Positions 1 to 11,083 are shown, counted from the stretch's first letter. The stretch: 64,000 nt of DNA from Shinisaurus crocodilurus (GCA_021292165.1 CM037876.1:288711938-288775937); one strand, 5' to 3'. Program-made: numbers and translations. Notes: a model not told the origin generated them from the letters alone.

Positions 1-324
1 AGAGGGTGTGTAAACCTTTCCCCATCCACCATTTCCCTACACCAAATGTCCACCTGTGGCTTTTCCCCCAATGCCCAGTTTTCAAGCAGGCCTCCCCGTC
101 TGGCTTATCTGATTTCAATTGCCCTCACAGAGGTGGCTATACTGTTTTAATGGGGACACTGAATACAGTTTGGGAAGGCCTGGTATGTGTGTGTATGCAT
201 GTGCACATGCATGTGTGTGCATGCCCTGGGATGTGCATGTGTGCGCCAATGTGTGTGTGCAGCCCCCTAACCCTGAACCAGCTACACATGCAGTCCTCAG
301 GACCAAAAAGGTTGTGCACCCCTG

Positions 325-1522
325 ATGCACAAGATGTATAAGCAGTGGTGTAGTGGAATGAGGGCTCACAGGGATGCAGCACCGACACTTTTTTTATTAG
401 CAGGGACTCTGACATCACCTGCCACCCCCTCAGAATCCCTTGTTCCCTCTGAGCTTAGCTGCAATCCTCATTCTAGCTGGGGTGGGGGGTGGGAAATGAA
501 TTTTCCCAGCAACAATATATTTTTCATTGTTGTAATGTAAAGTAATTTGGGGTGGGCAATTGAATGGGCAATTAAGACCCATTAGCTTTACAGAAGACCT
601 GCTCATCTGGTGGAGATGAAAACTGCTTGAACTGGTTCGTTCATATGGATCAACACATCTGTGTGCAATTTTGAACTTTCCTTGGGGAGCGGCTATGGGG
701 ATGGTTATGATGAGGGTCTACACTTAAAAAATTACCTCTGCATCACTGTGAATAAGAGCAGTGCTGGGAGTCCTATGGAGAACTCTGAAATTAAATTAAA
801 ACTGGCCAGAATGCTGGTGGATACACCCAGGTTCTCTCCCCTATACCACTCACCCCAGTATCCATGTCGTAGTTCTGCAAGTCCGGACAAAGACAAAGAG
901 TCTGCCTTGAACACACGCATTTGCTTTCCTATGTGTATTCTTTCCACCTATGCTTTTATCTTTGCCCTACAGTGTGCCTTATGTTTCATAACCAATAAAT
1001 CTTCTGTTGCGCCTATTTCTCCAGAGTTGAAATGTGTTGAAAATGTCCCTTTCCCCCCTCCCTCCAGAGAGTAGGGTAAACAATAGCCTCCACTCTTCCT
1101 CGGACTAGCTGTCCCCTTGAGCTAGTTGAGGGTTGCCCTCCCAGGAGGCGCTTTCTCTTGCCGGCTGCTGAGTGCGGATTGCGCTATTCTCAAGGTGTTT
1201 TAAAACTTGTCTTCCTGCACCTGCTTGGGAGGTTATTAGCCCACTAAGACCAGGTCCATTCATCATTAGGCTGTCTGGCTATACGGAGCGTGTGTCAGGT
1301 CACTGCCTTACTTTTCCAGAAAAGGCCAAACCAAATGTATGTGTTGCTGCTAATGATAAGTTTCCCTTATCAGGGAGCATGATCCCGACCATAAATAAAT
1401 GAGTAAATCAAGTAATTAATTCTGAAAACTGATAAATAGGAGGATGAGGCCCCTGGACTGTTACTTTGTGTGTAGGAGAGGGAACTTCAGAAAGTGTAGC
1501 TTCTGTCATCCCTGTATAATAA
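325..1522. other. No feature recognised
   Basis: Mixed-composition sequence. An open frame at 661-1074 has no recognisable domain and no splice context. The segment just before it (about 182-262) is TG-rich, and 311-324 ends like a MITE. Confidence 0.4.
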
Positions 1523-1796
1523 CAGGGGTGGGCAACATGTGGCCCCCATCACCCCTCGGTGCAGCCCCCATCATGCCCCATTGCCCCCACCACCCCTAGG
1601 GTTTTCCCCCTCTTTTTTTAAACAAAAAAATAGGGAAAGTTGTGGTGGTAAACCACTACGGAGGCTTATAATGGACAAACTTAGCTTGTTTTCCTTCTAT
1701 TTTTTTGCAGTGCGGGGTAGCAATGGGGGGGGCATTGTGACCAGTGGTGGGTTTGGGGGAGATTGGCCCCAGACTGCCTGAAGTTACCCACCCCTG
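1523..1796. mobile_element. hAT-like MITE, 274 bp
   Basis: The ends CAGGGGTGGGCAAC and GTTACCCACCCCTG are inverted. CTGTATAA occurs on both sides (left copy separated by TAA), an approximate 8-bp target duplication. It is noncoding. Confidence 0.6.
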
Positions 1797-2842
1797 CTGT
1801 ATAACAAGCTGCACCTACCAAAAGTAGAGATGGGTGATCACCCTCCTGCTCACCCCAAAAGTGCTCACGACTTTGGTCATCCATTTTTGCCCTCAATTTC
1901 ATGACATGGGGGCACAATCGCACACATACCATATGTCATCTGCTCAAGACTTTTCCAAGGAAAGACAAGGTATACGTGTCATGAATTAATATATAAATGA
2001 ATAAAAACAACAAATAGCCACGACAAAAGTTCTGTAACCTCGTGATGGCATTTCCTTATTAAATCTGATCAAGCAAATTCAGCCTCAGTTACAACAGCTG
2101 GGATTTGGGTTTCAAATACCTTTCTTATTCATTTGTTAATTTTCATTTTATTTCTTTTATTTCTTTCTTTTTTATGGGTGGAGAAACGGTGTCCTGAGTG
2201 TTCTTTATAAGTGATTTTTAGCAACTTGTCAAAGTTTAGAAGCAAAATTTGGTGATTTGACCCATGTGGCTCCTTTCAAATGCTCATCTCCAATGGTTTA
2301 TATCGGAAGAGTCTTCCAAATACAGAAACGATTAGCAAGCTGTGAAGTGGCAAGCTGTAATTTAAGGTCTCCTTTCCAAAGATAATTAATCCAGTCCGTA
2401 AAGAAAGCCCTAGTGCTCATCTCAAAACAGGTCGTTATCAAACAATTGTTATCTACTGAGGGCCATTTCTTTCTCTTTCCCCCTTCCAAATGCCCTGCTG
2501 AGGCATAGTAGAATATTTGTCAAGTGTCTGCTGATTTCCCTCTGCCTGAGGGATGGACTGCAATTACGGCACAGTAAATATTTCATTAGAAGAAAGCAAA
2601 GCAGCAGAGGCACCAATGGGAGGCAACCTACTCTTTATTTAAAACTTTTATTAGAATACAAGTCGAAGATCTAACTGAGGAATGATTCTCTGAAGCCAGT
2701 TCGTCAGTTCAGGCAGTGGATGCAATCTGCCGGGTCATGTTGGGATTCAGCCTATGAGATCATAAATGTAAAAGGCAACTTAAAACAAAAACAATCCATT
2801 TTCCTATCCATATTCAAAGAAATATTGATTCCTTCCTTGACA
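1797..2842. other. AT-rich single-copy sequence, nothing recognised
   Basis: No repeat family shared with the rest of the window and no coding signal. This makes it a candidate for comparison as conserved noncoding DNA. Confidence 0.4.
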
Positions 2843-3101
2843 CAGTAATACCTTGGATTCCAAGCATAATTCGTTCTGGAACCATGCTTGTAATCCAAAA
2901 CACTCTTATATCAAAGCGAGTCTCTGGCGGGCGTGAGCGGGGCCGATTTTGGCCCACTACGCCCACTCGAGGCGAGCGGTTACATCCCTACACTTGTCTT
3001 GCAAGACGTCACTTGTTTATCAAGTCAAAATTTATTTAAAAAATTTGCTTGTCTTGCAAAACGCTCTCAGACCAAGTTACTTGCAATCCAAGGTATTACT
3101 G
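2843..3101 (-). mobile_element. Tigger/pogo-like MITE, 259 bp
   Basis: The ends CAGTAATACCTTGGATT and its reverse complement are perfect. TA follows on the right, and CA (a likely mutated TA) precedes on the left. It shares subterminal blocks with the copy at 60525-60776, in the opposite orientation. TA duplication with CAGT ends is characteristic of pogo/Tigger elements. It is noncoding. Confidence 0.7.
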
Positions 3102-3232
3102 TACTTAAGACTGGACTTCAACCTACACTATAGCAGTAGTGGCTAACTTCTTAGTAAGTGTGCCACAAATCATGTCCAAAGTTGTGATGGTGCCACTCTA
3201 GTTCACACTGTAAAACATAGTCATCCACCTTC

Positions 3233-3275
3233 ATGGATCAGGAGAAGAGCTCTGCTGGATCAGACCAAAGGTAGG
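3233..3275 (-). mobile_element. CR1 3' tail fragment, antisense
   Basis: AGAGCTCTGCTGGATCAGAC is the reverse complement of the CR1 end motif seen at 12885-12905. Confidence 0.45.
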
Positions 3276-3299
3276 GATGTGTGAGCATATTCACTGATG

Positions 3300-3545
3300 T
3301 ACATGCTCTTTTAAATTAATTACCTGCTTCACGGAAATTAATGGATGATCAGCATAAGTGGATTCTCCGCACCCTTTTGACAGCTAAAAGATTGATATCA
3401 CACCATTGGAAGGATAAATGCTCACCTCCTGTACTGCAATGGATTGAGGATCTTGCAATGCTTTTAAATGGGTGGCATATACAGATACTTATTTGGATAT
3501 CTGGTTTGCTTTTGTTGAAGCCTTTGAATAATTGCTAAAAAGTTG
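3300..3545 (+). pseudogene. Degenerate L1-type ORF2 C-terminus
   Basis: One open stretch (3341-3538) reads LLTAKRLISHHWKDKCSPPV then LQWIEDLAMLLNGW, which resembles the C-terminal RxxIxxxWK...P motif of L1/Tx1 ORF2. It is short, with no tail or duplication identified. Confidence 0.4.
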
Positions 3546-3699
3546 TATTTTCATATATATGCATTTCTTATGTATTCATTCCTATGCATATATACAAATT
3601 CATGTATGGTATGTATTTTTAAAAAACTGAAGGGGGGGAACCCTAAAAAAAGAGGAGTGCCACAAACTCCCATTGGACCAGTTTGCATGATTGCATCTG

Positions 3700-3843
3700 G
3701 GGAAATAAGCCATGGTGTTGTGCAAACATGGCAAGGGTAACAAGCCACCCAGAACCCATGGGCTGTTGTTGGGTGGTTGACATGCAGGGTGGTTAATAAG
3801 CCACGGTGGCTTATTAACCACCCTGCGATCGTGCGAACCAGGT
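3700..3843. mobile_element. Palindromic MITE with a perfect 21-bp stem
   Basis: Arms 3784-3804 and 3806-3826 are exact reverse complements around one base, with GTGGTTAATAAGCCAC at the core. The outer parts (GTGTTGTGCAAAC on the left, CGTGCGAACC on the right) resemble the flanks of the 56.8-57.8-kb element. Confidence 0.5.
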
Positions 3844-3954
3844 CATTGACAAAGGGGCAGATGGTGAGGAAAAGCGGAAAGATGTCCACATTGCTGGGGC
3901 AACAGCGGCGGCAATGCTCTCTTGCCTGATCCAGTTGTGCCTAGTGGTTGAAGT

Positions 3955-4095
3955 AGAATGGAGATGCATTTGTATGTATCTCCCATTGAAAGCAATGTGG
4001 TTTGCATATAAATCATCCATCTGTACTGCATTACTTTCAATGGGATGTTCATTTGGATGTATATCCAAATGCGCATCCACATTCTGATCCACACT
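3955..4095. repeat. Hairpin repeat, possible MITE
   Basis: CATTGAAAGCAATG on the left and CATTACTTTCAATGGG on the right are inverted, and outer GATGCATTTG/CAAATGCGCATCC blocks also pair. No target duplication was found. Confidence 0.35.
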
Positions 4096-4209
4096 AGTTC
4101 TGCATAACTGTGCATGGTTAGAGTTGGATCAGGGCAGAAATCTTGCCTGACAGTGCTTGAGGGGCCGGCAATTAATGAAATCACCAGCACAGAATGGTAA
4201 GGAGATGTG

Positions 4210-4580
4210 TTTCCCAGCGGTGTTCACGAACCTGCTGTGGGGGGGCTCGCCTCTCCGCCGCCTCGCCTCTCCGTGGCGGTGGCCCCCCTGCCTCGTTCTT
4301 CCGAGCGGCGCGGAGTGTTCTCCGCGCTGCTCAAGCTGCTGGCGCCGCCCGCGACGGGACCCTGTTCCGGTGCGCTAGACTCCCGCGCTATGTTTTTGGC
4401 AGGGGAAACCAGGGCAACAAGGCTGTTTAAACCCTGTTTCCCTGGTTTCCCCTGCCAAAAACATAGCACGGGGGTCCAGCGCGCCGAAGCAGTCTCTCGT
4501 CACGTCACTTCCGCTGTGCCGGAAGTGATGTGACAGGACCGGCGTGGGCGGCGTGGGCAGCTCGCCATGGAGAGGCAAGC
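4210..4580. mobile_element. GC-rich palindromic MITE with long central hairpin
   Basis: The core is a long hairpin at about 4383-4475, with arms containing TTTTTGGCAGGGGAAACCAG and its complement. Outside it are GACGGGACCC, GGAAGTGA and CCGCGCTGC blocks shared with the copy at about 40620-40915. CpG-rich and noncoding. Confidence 0.55.
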
Positions 4581-4712
4581 CACCACCAGGACCAGGTAGG
4601 CCCACGTGAGCCTCGCGCGAGCGTTAGTGGGCCTGATTTTGACCTGCTACGTTCGTGCGAGGCGATCAGTTACATCACTAGTTTTTCCTCCCACCCCCTT
4701 CAAAATGAAAAC

Positions 4713-5691
4713 TGTGGAGAAAGCCCAACACAAGTCTCCACACACACACACAGTCTTCCCCTAAGGGAGGGGGCAAGGGAGGAGGGATGAAGTCACAGGA
4801 GAAGCAGCCAGACAGGTCGTCATCCCCAACAAGGAAGAGTCTCGGTGGAGATCCACAAAAACCCAGGAAGGACCATCAAGGGACCATCAAACTATCAGGG
4901 CAGTCTCAAAGAGCTGTGAAGTACCAGTACGTCACCTTCTCCCCGGGCAGGAATAAGCCCACCTGACACAAAGGGGCAGGCATAAGCCCCACCTGACCTG
5001 GAGGGTGGGGAGAGCGGGAACTCAGGGGTAGAAAACCCCTCTCCCTTCCGGTAGAGGGTTGTTGGGAACCAGGGTACGTCGGGGCCAGATTCGTCCTTCA
5101 AGCAGCAGCCCGAGTAAGCCAGTCTCATCCCTGGATTGGCCGACCCGGAGCCAGGCTGAAACTGACTAAGCAATCAATCAATCAATTTATTAATTCGGCC
5201 AACAGACCTCACAACACGAACATCTCAGTAAAAATAATGAAATTAAAATAAAATAAAACAAGATTTACATTCAGAGCAGAAATCTTAAAACAGCAATACA
5301 TAAATATGTATAGATATATGAACTATAAAACTTATGTACAAATGGGGGGGAGAACCAGAATAAAAGATTAATATAATACTAAGCGTAAAGTCTCTGATCT
5401 GAGGTAATTGACCAGATTCAATCCGCTAGTCTAGGAGCCTGTTCATTGAGTAACGCAGGGGTCAACTAAGGTTGTGTTGACATTGTAGTATTCCTGGAGA
5501 GCTGTTAGTTCCATTCTGTGTTTTGTGTAAACAAATAAAAGCCTTATTTGGTCATTTAAAGGGCCTCGGTTTCCTCTAGTGCGCGAAAGCCTCTCAGGTG
5601 GTAGCCAGCGCTCGTACGGGCTGTAACTCAGTGCCGGCTAACCCGTTAAGCGCCGAACTCACGCAAAGGATCCTGCTAGTGATCCTTCACA
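4713..5691. mobile_element. Probable solo LTR
   Basis: The segment starts TGTGGAG and ends CCTTCACA, giving TG...CA termini with a short TGTG/CACA inverted repeat. AAAAC flanks both sides (4708-4712 and 5692-5696), matching the 5-bp target duplication of LTR retrotransposons. An AATAAA signal lies near 5534, followed by a GC-richer R/U5-like region. About 250 bases of AT-rich LINE-tail-like sequence (5169-5420) appear to be inserted within it. No gag or pol sequence is adjacent. The A-rich duplication could be a coincidence. Confidence 0.5.
5169..5420 (-). mobile_element. LINE 3' tail, antisense
   Basis: AATCAATCAATCAATTTATT at the left reads on the minus strand as a (TTGA)n-type tail preceded by AT-rich 3' UTR. 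This resembles the ends of L2/CR1-group elements. It sits inside the probable solo LTR. The right boundary is uncertain. Confidence 0.4.
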
Positions 5692-5904
5692 AAAACAATA
5701 AGGGAATCATTTACCTTCAATGATGACCTGGATCTGATTGGCTACATGTACTACTGGATCCCTGATTGGCTGGGATTATAGAATGAAGAAGTCCTTACAA
5801 TTATATATATAAAAAAAGATGGTACCATTATAGCAAAGGGTCAAGGAAACAACAGCTGAGAGCAGATGCAAAAAAAAAAAATGAGCAGAAGACTCAAAGG
5901 AGGG

Positions 5905-5955
5905 TTGTGGTGGTGGTGGTGGTGGTGGTGTGTGTGTGTGTGTGTGTGTGTGTGA
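5905..5955. repeat. (GGT)n then (GT)n microsatellite
   Basis: GGT triplets run directly into GT dinucleotides. Confidence 0.9.
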
Positions 5956-6046
5956 ATCCTTTTGCCTCCACCAAATGGCAACTTTCACCCCCATACTGTT
6001 GACCTTTTCATGACATCTGATTGCTTTTATGGTTTGTTGACTTAGG

Positions 6047-7146
6047 GCACGATCCTATGGGGATGCGCATAACACTTCGTGTTGTGATATGTATCACATT
6101 ACCAGCTGTGGCACATTGTTTACACATGGAAGGGACAGAATGGCGGGTAAACAGGTTTATTATGTCTTTCTAGAATCTCGTGTTTTCGCAGGGGTTACTA
6201 GAGTGTGAGAGCAATATGAGCTAGTCACATGGTTTGTATGTTCTGATGACGTGTTAACTTGTTTTCTGTCTGAAGCCATTTTAGAGAGAAGCTGAACTGC
6301 TTTCTTTGTTGTTCTTCTTTTTCTTCATGGTATAACTTGCTGGACTTGTTACTGCTACAATGTAACGTCTTTGCTGAAGTGGAGTGAGCTCAACTTACTC
6401 CACTGGATGTAATGCTTGCTATGCATTTATACTCTGCACATGGACTGTAACTAGGAAATGTATACTCTGTAGAACTTTACTTGCTAAGTGAATAAACAGG
6501 TAGAATTAGACCTGTGGTGTTTACAGAGTGTTTCCTGACTCCATGGATTAATCTGCAATGGAGAAGCTTTGTTGGTTCACTGGCACACACGCTGCATGCT
6601 GCCTGCAGGAGGAGGGAGGTGAGATCTGGAAGATCTGTGTGTAAAATGTACAGACGTCTGCTAGCACACAGACAAGGATTATAAATCTCCCAACCCGCAC
6701 ACACTCTGCTCAGGTCCAGTTCGAACACTTCAAACTCGGAGGATTAAGGGCATCCTATCCAGAGCTAGAGGAACACAGAGGTGAAGGTTGCCTCTGAGCT
6801 CCTCTCACTCTGCAAAGCACCTAGATGGCCAGTTTCGGCTGTCTAAGTATGGCACTTTGGAGTGGGAGGGAAGGAGGCTGAGGCACGACCAGGATACATC
6901 GTATTTTGGTGGCGCTGGTCTCCTCCGCCCCCCAAACAACCCCCAAAGTCCTTCTCTGACATCACTCTTATGACCTCAGGGAAGCAGCCAACATAGTTCG
7001 TTCTGTGCCGGCTGTGAGGGGGGCAAGGGGATCCGAGCACGGATCTCCAGCTACGAGGTCAGAGCGATTTTCCGACCTTGTAGCTGGGAATCCGAAAAAT
7101 CCTATGTCCGTCTAGATGCTGTCTAGTGGCCATAGGATTGCGCTGT
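6047..7146 (+). mobile_element. CCTATGG-family MITE, split by the 6080-6727 insertion
   Basis: The left end GGGCACGATCCTATGG and right end CCATAGGATTGCGCTG are inverted repeats. The interior (ACTCGGAGGATTA, GGAGGCTGAGGCAC, GCGATTTTCCGACC, TAGATGCTGTCTAG) matches the copies at 25868-26331 and 29169-29638. Without the inserted LTR the copy is about 450 bp and noncoding. Confidence 0.6.
6080..6727. mobile_element. Probable solo LTR inside a MITE
   Basis: The insertion starts TGTTGTGATATG and ends CAGTTCGAACA, giving TGTT/AACA inverted ends. It is flanked by CTTCG (6075-6079) and CTTCA (6728-6732), a 5-bp duplication with one mismatch. An AATAAA signal lies at 6490. Flanking sequence on both sides belongs to one copy of the CCTATGG MITE family, so the insertion is well bounded. 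It has no coding sequence. Confidence 0.5.
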
Positions 7147-7335
7147 CAGTATCTTGGCTGCTTTTACTTTGTGTTTTATCTGCTGCTGTAGTTGTGTTTC
7201 ATACTCTAGTTTGATTTTTGTTACGGGTTGTTTTGTTTGTTGAGTTGCTTGGTGGTTGTTTGTTTTGTCTATCATTGTTAACTGCCTTGAGGTTCCAGCA
7301 ATAAGGCAGAATAGAAATAAGTAAACAAATAAACA
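7145..7335 (+). mobile_element. LINE 3' tail, diverged
   Basis: T-rich UTR-like sequence ends TAACTGCCTTGAGGTTCC, AGCAATAAGGCAGAATAG and AAATAAACAAA. This is the tail layout of L2/CR1-group elements. Confidence 0.4.
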
Positions 7336-7344
7336 AAAACTTTC

Positions 7345-7900
7345 CTAACCAAAACTGGTACCTTGCAAAAAGCCAGCACGGCACCAGTCGAAACGATTCT
7401 ACCAGGATCTATAAGCATTCGTATTAAAGTCAATTATAATCCAATTACTGGAGGTTATTCAAAGGTTATTTTGAAAGTGCTCCACAGAGATAGAAAGATA
7501 GCATTTCGTTCATTTACAACAGTGGCTGAGGCGGGGAGAGGAACTCCTACAGGAGGCATCAAAATAGGTTTGAACTCCTGCACTACAGGGAAATCTTCCT
7601 AAAATCAAAGGGTGACCTTCACAGCAGTAGGATTCAGCCGTGCTCCTACATCGTGAAGAAAGAAGAATAAATGCATAATTAAACGAAGTTGCTCTTTATG
7701 TGACTGACATGTTGACATTGATTAATTGTCTTAATATTTGTTCGGAGTTCTCTAGCTGTACAACGTGATTAAAGATACTGTTGGAAATTAGTGGCTTTGT
7801 TTGCTTTCCACCCTTTAAGCTGTTTGCTAAATAATTTACTGTAATTAGCTATTAAACGACTGAGTATTTCAAGTGAGCATTATGCAATATGACTTAATAC
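7345..7900. other. Nothing recognised
   Basis: AT-rich sequence with no shared repeat and no ORF of note. Confidence 0.4.
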
Positions 7901-7902
7901 AT

Positions 7903-8266
7903 ATGGGTTGGATCCAGTTCCATTTCCGCCACTTGGAGCATCCCCTGAATGGAGGTCGGCTCAGAGCACTTCCGCCAGTGGGAAGTGGGGAGAGGTGCTC
8001 TTTGTAGATTTGCGCCCCCTTCTCTGCAACCCACAGTGCCACCTCCTCCCTGCACCCCATTCTGGGGGGGGGGGTCCTCCAACCCTCCAGAGCAGATTTG
8101 GGGGAGCATAGTGGACTGCAGGGGGAGGAGGGGGATCGACACATATATCACCACCACCTCCTTCATTCACTTCATTCACTTCTGATCCAGGATTAGAAAC
8201 CCCCTGCTGACATTAGGTGCAATTCCATCCATGGTGGGTGGGCAGATTCTAGATCCAACCCTATAA
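7903..8266. mobile_element. MITE with GGGTTGGATC ends
   Basis: TGGGTTGGATCCAGTTCCAT and CTAGATCCAACCCTA are inverted termini. TAT occurs on both sides as a possible 3-bp duplication, suggesting a PIF/Harbinger-type element. GC-rich inside with G runs. Confidence 0.45.
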
Positions 8267-8603
8267 ATACTTTTCCCTTTTTCTTTTTTGAAGGAGCCCT
8301 TTAAGGCACTGAGACCAGCGGCAGCGCAAGATGTCCCACTGCCTGAGGCGGGGGGGGGGGAGCCTGCTGTTGCTCCCCATTATTGCTAGCACTGGGGGGG
8401 GGGCAGAACAAAAGGTCAGGTGGGCAGCCTCTCCAGAGAGTCAGCCTGGCATGAATGCTGTGCTTTCCTCAAAGCAAGAGACTGTGAGATGGCCCTGGAG
8501 AGAGTTTGCCCTCCGGAGAGGCTGCTCTCACTCAGTCTGATCACTCTCCCAGAGTGAGGGATTGGGTGGGTGGACACACCAGAGAACAGTTTTAAATTTT
8601 CAT

Positions 8604-8742
8604 AATGTTTTTTATTGTTTATATTTTTAACTGTATTTTATTGTGCGTGTTTTTAATTGATTGTTGTATACTGCCCAGAGAGCTTCGACTACTGGGCAGT
8701 ATAGAAAGTGAATGAATGAGTGAATGAATGAATAAATAATAG
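8604..8742 (+). mobile_element. LINE 3' tail (type a)
   Basis: TACTGCCCAGAGAGCTTCGA, CTACTGGGCAGTATAGAAAG and GAATGAATGAATAAATAA are the type-a 3' UTR and tail. No coding part precedes it. Confidence 0.6.
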
Positions 8743-8744
8743 TT

Positions 8745-9010
8745 AGGAGCTGAACAGTAGGCCTGGCACACAGGTCACCTGGTCGCCCACCCACCCACAG
8801 ACACTGTGGTGAGATGTATTGCATTTCTGTTTAAATTATATTATTTCCAAATTTGCATCTATACATATTTATTTTCTATGATTCTATGATTTCAGTTAGC
8901 ATATACACGTTTTACCCGAATCTGTGTCCTCTTTTGTCCCCTTTTTGGATAATATGTTTCCTCTTTCTTGGTGAAGCGCAAGTAGACACTCCGTTCTATT
9001 TCCTGTGTTG
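8745..9010 (-). repeat. Copy of the unclassified interspersed repeat
   Basis: The reverse complement shares the landmarks of the copy at 15625-15970: a CACAGGTCACCTGGTC block, a TTTGCATCTATA block, and GTCCTCTTTTGTCCCC at the other end. It adjoins a LINE 3' tail on its left. Confidence 0.55.
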
Positions 9011-9789
9011 TTTGAAAGCTCAGAGTTCACAAATTTGTTGAAAAAGACAAAGGTTAGCTGCATGAGTTTATCCCTGCTTGCTTTATTACCCTATTTTTCA
9101 TATGGATGGGTGGGTGTGCGTGCGTGCGCGCGTGCGCATTTGGATTCTAAATATCTTTTTCCTATTTTTCTACAGTGAACTTTAAACTTTGTTATTTGAA
9201 ATGTTGTGGTCTCTTTTTCTTCAGCAACCCACCCTATGTCTAATAGCTAAACCCACACTACATAAAATAGATACCTGAGACCTATAGAGTTTGAGGCTGG
9301 ATTGGGGGAGGCAGCCAGAGAATTAAAGACTTCCATCTCTGATGGCGGTGGAAATGGTGACAGGAAGAGCAAAAAGGAGAGACACACACTATTTTTCCTG
9401 TTTTCCCTTCCACTCATGGGACTGCCTGTCCATGACAATAATTCAGGATTGGGGTTTTTTGGAAGTAATTTGGGATATACATTTTGAAAATAAATTTAAT
9501 CCTGTGTGTGCAGTGTGTAGATGTGCAGTCAAGAGGTTTTATTATCCCAGACATTTAATGGGCTTTAACTGTATGTTAACTTGGCTGGTTGTTCGCGCAC
9601 GCGCACGCACACATATAGCGGTTCTATTGTTCTCAGTTGCTATCCTCGTTCCAACAGCCACTGGTAATGTGTTGTTTTCCTGTTGTTTTCCACACTCAAC
9701 CCTTACTTTTGTGCAGCTTTCCCCCCCATTCTAAAAGGTTGAAATGTCTCTCCTAAGGCTGTATTACTGGTATTTTTTGTATTTTTGGC
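9011..9789. other. Nothing recognised
   Basis: Contains alternating GTGCGTGCGCGC-like purine/pyrimidine stretches near 9113-9138 and 9593-9613, and no gene signal. Confidence 0.4.
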
Positions 9790-9907
9790 CACACCCCTTT
9801 TGACTTTGACCCTGAACCTTTTGCCCCCAACCACCACTGGAACACACCCCTCCGAGAGTTTCTCCAAAACCAAATTTGGCCCTCAGGCTAAAAGAAGTTC
9901 CCCACCA
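9790..9907. repeat. Right part of a CAGNGGTGGGGAAC-type MITE
   Basis: CCAACCACCACTGGAACAC, AGAGTTTCTCCAAAACC and AAAGAAGTTCCCCACCACTG resemble the interior and end of the fragment at 22430-22620. Confidence 0.35.
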
Positions 9908-9909
9908 CT

Positions 9910-10022
9910 GTGGTCAGGGTTGTTTTAAATTGGCAGTTCATTGTTTCAACTTTGTTGTTAGCCACCTTGAGCCTTCCACAGGAAAGGCAGGGTCAGAATG
10001 TTTTAAATAAAGTAAAAAATAA
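9910..10022 (+). mobile_element. LINE 3' tail, diverged
   Basis: TTAGCCACCTTGAGCCTTCC, ACAGGAAAGGCAGGGTCAG and TTAAATAAAGTAAAAAAT form a tail-like end. Confidence 0.4.
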
Positions 10023-10024
10023 AG

Positions 10025-10743
10025 GTGCAACCCAGTTGTGTGTCCCAACTTTCACTGTGGATGAAGGCCACAGCTTGTGCTGGTCGTTGACCGGCTATGA
10101 TTGCTTTTCCTTGTCAGGTGGTATATCCAGGTGACTGCATCTCTGTGGGTCCCTTATAAACAGAGAAGAGGAAAACTAGGCCAGGTCTGAAGAGAGCACA
10201 TGAATTTACCACTGAAGTGCATATGGACAAAGTGCATCAGCTTAGTTCTTCTGGGCAAACTGAGAAAGTTCAGAGTCAACGTTGAAAGAAATGGGAGCTT
10301 GATTTTGCAGTAGAATCCTTTTGCGTGTACACATACAAAATGTCCAAGTGGTGTTTTTCCCCCGAGCATGACACTTTACAAATGGTGTTTCCTTTCTGGA
10401 GACCATAAAACTGACTCATTCGCAACATAGTTATTTTGTGCCTGTGAACAGTATCAAGGGGAGAAAAAACCAGGGTCACCATTTGCTTGAAATTCATTCT
10501 GATGTACAGTTAATTAATCTTCACTATTCTTGGCAATATCTTTGTGCCGCAGCCACCACTGGCTCAGTAGTAGTTGTGCACAGTTGTGCATTAGTTGTGC
10601 TCAGTTTTCTGCAGACCTATGGCAAAGTATTTAGCCTTGTATTTCTAAGGGCCTTTCCAAAGATTGACTGGTAGTACCAGGGAAAAAAGCAGCTATTGTT
10701 TATTGCATTCTTCAAGAAAGTAGAGATAGGGAACCACATTTGT
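10025..10743. other. Nothing recognised
   Basis: Short ORFs on both strands without domains. Confidence 0.4.
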
Positions 10744-10858
10744 TGGGTTCAGACAACATGATAATCCACACTCAATGATTGAGTATGGGTTGAATGTGGG
10801 TTGTCATTGAACTGTGGGTTGTTGTTGAAAATGTAGGTTACTGTGTTGTCTGAATCCG
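10744..10858. mobile_element. Palindromic MITE, GGTTCAGACAACATG family
   Basis: GGGTTCAGACAACATGATAA opens the unit and TGTGTTGTCTGAATCC closes it as an inverted end. The interior repeats AACCCAC/GTGGGTT units. The unit is about 113 bp and noncoding. Confidence 0.55.
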
Positions 10859-10970
10859 CTGCACTAACAAGTGATAGCTTGTTAACCATGAACAACCCAT
10901 GAGGAGAACCCATGGTTTGTTGTTGGATTGTGAACTGTGGGTTGTTCACCATGGCTTGTCATCTTGAGTG

Positions 10971-11083
10971 GGTTCAGACAACATGATAACCCATATTTCA
11001 ACAACAACCCACGGTTCACCAAGAACCCACACTCAACCCATACTCAACGCTTGAGTGTGGGTTATCGTGTTGTCTGAACTCAG
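10971..11083. mobile_element. Palindromic MITE, second unit of the same family
   Basis: GGGTTCAGACAACATGATAA opens it and GTTATCGTGTTGTCTGAAC closes it. It lies 112 bases after the first unit, and the spacer has related AACCCATGG/CCATGGCTTG blocks, so the whole 10744-11083 region may be one complex element. Confidence 0.55.

Noticed and set aside
661..1074. A 137-codon + frame
   Set aside because: No domain or conserved motif was seen and no promoter or splice context.
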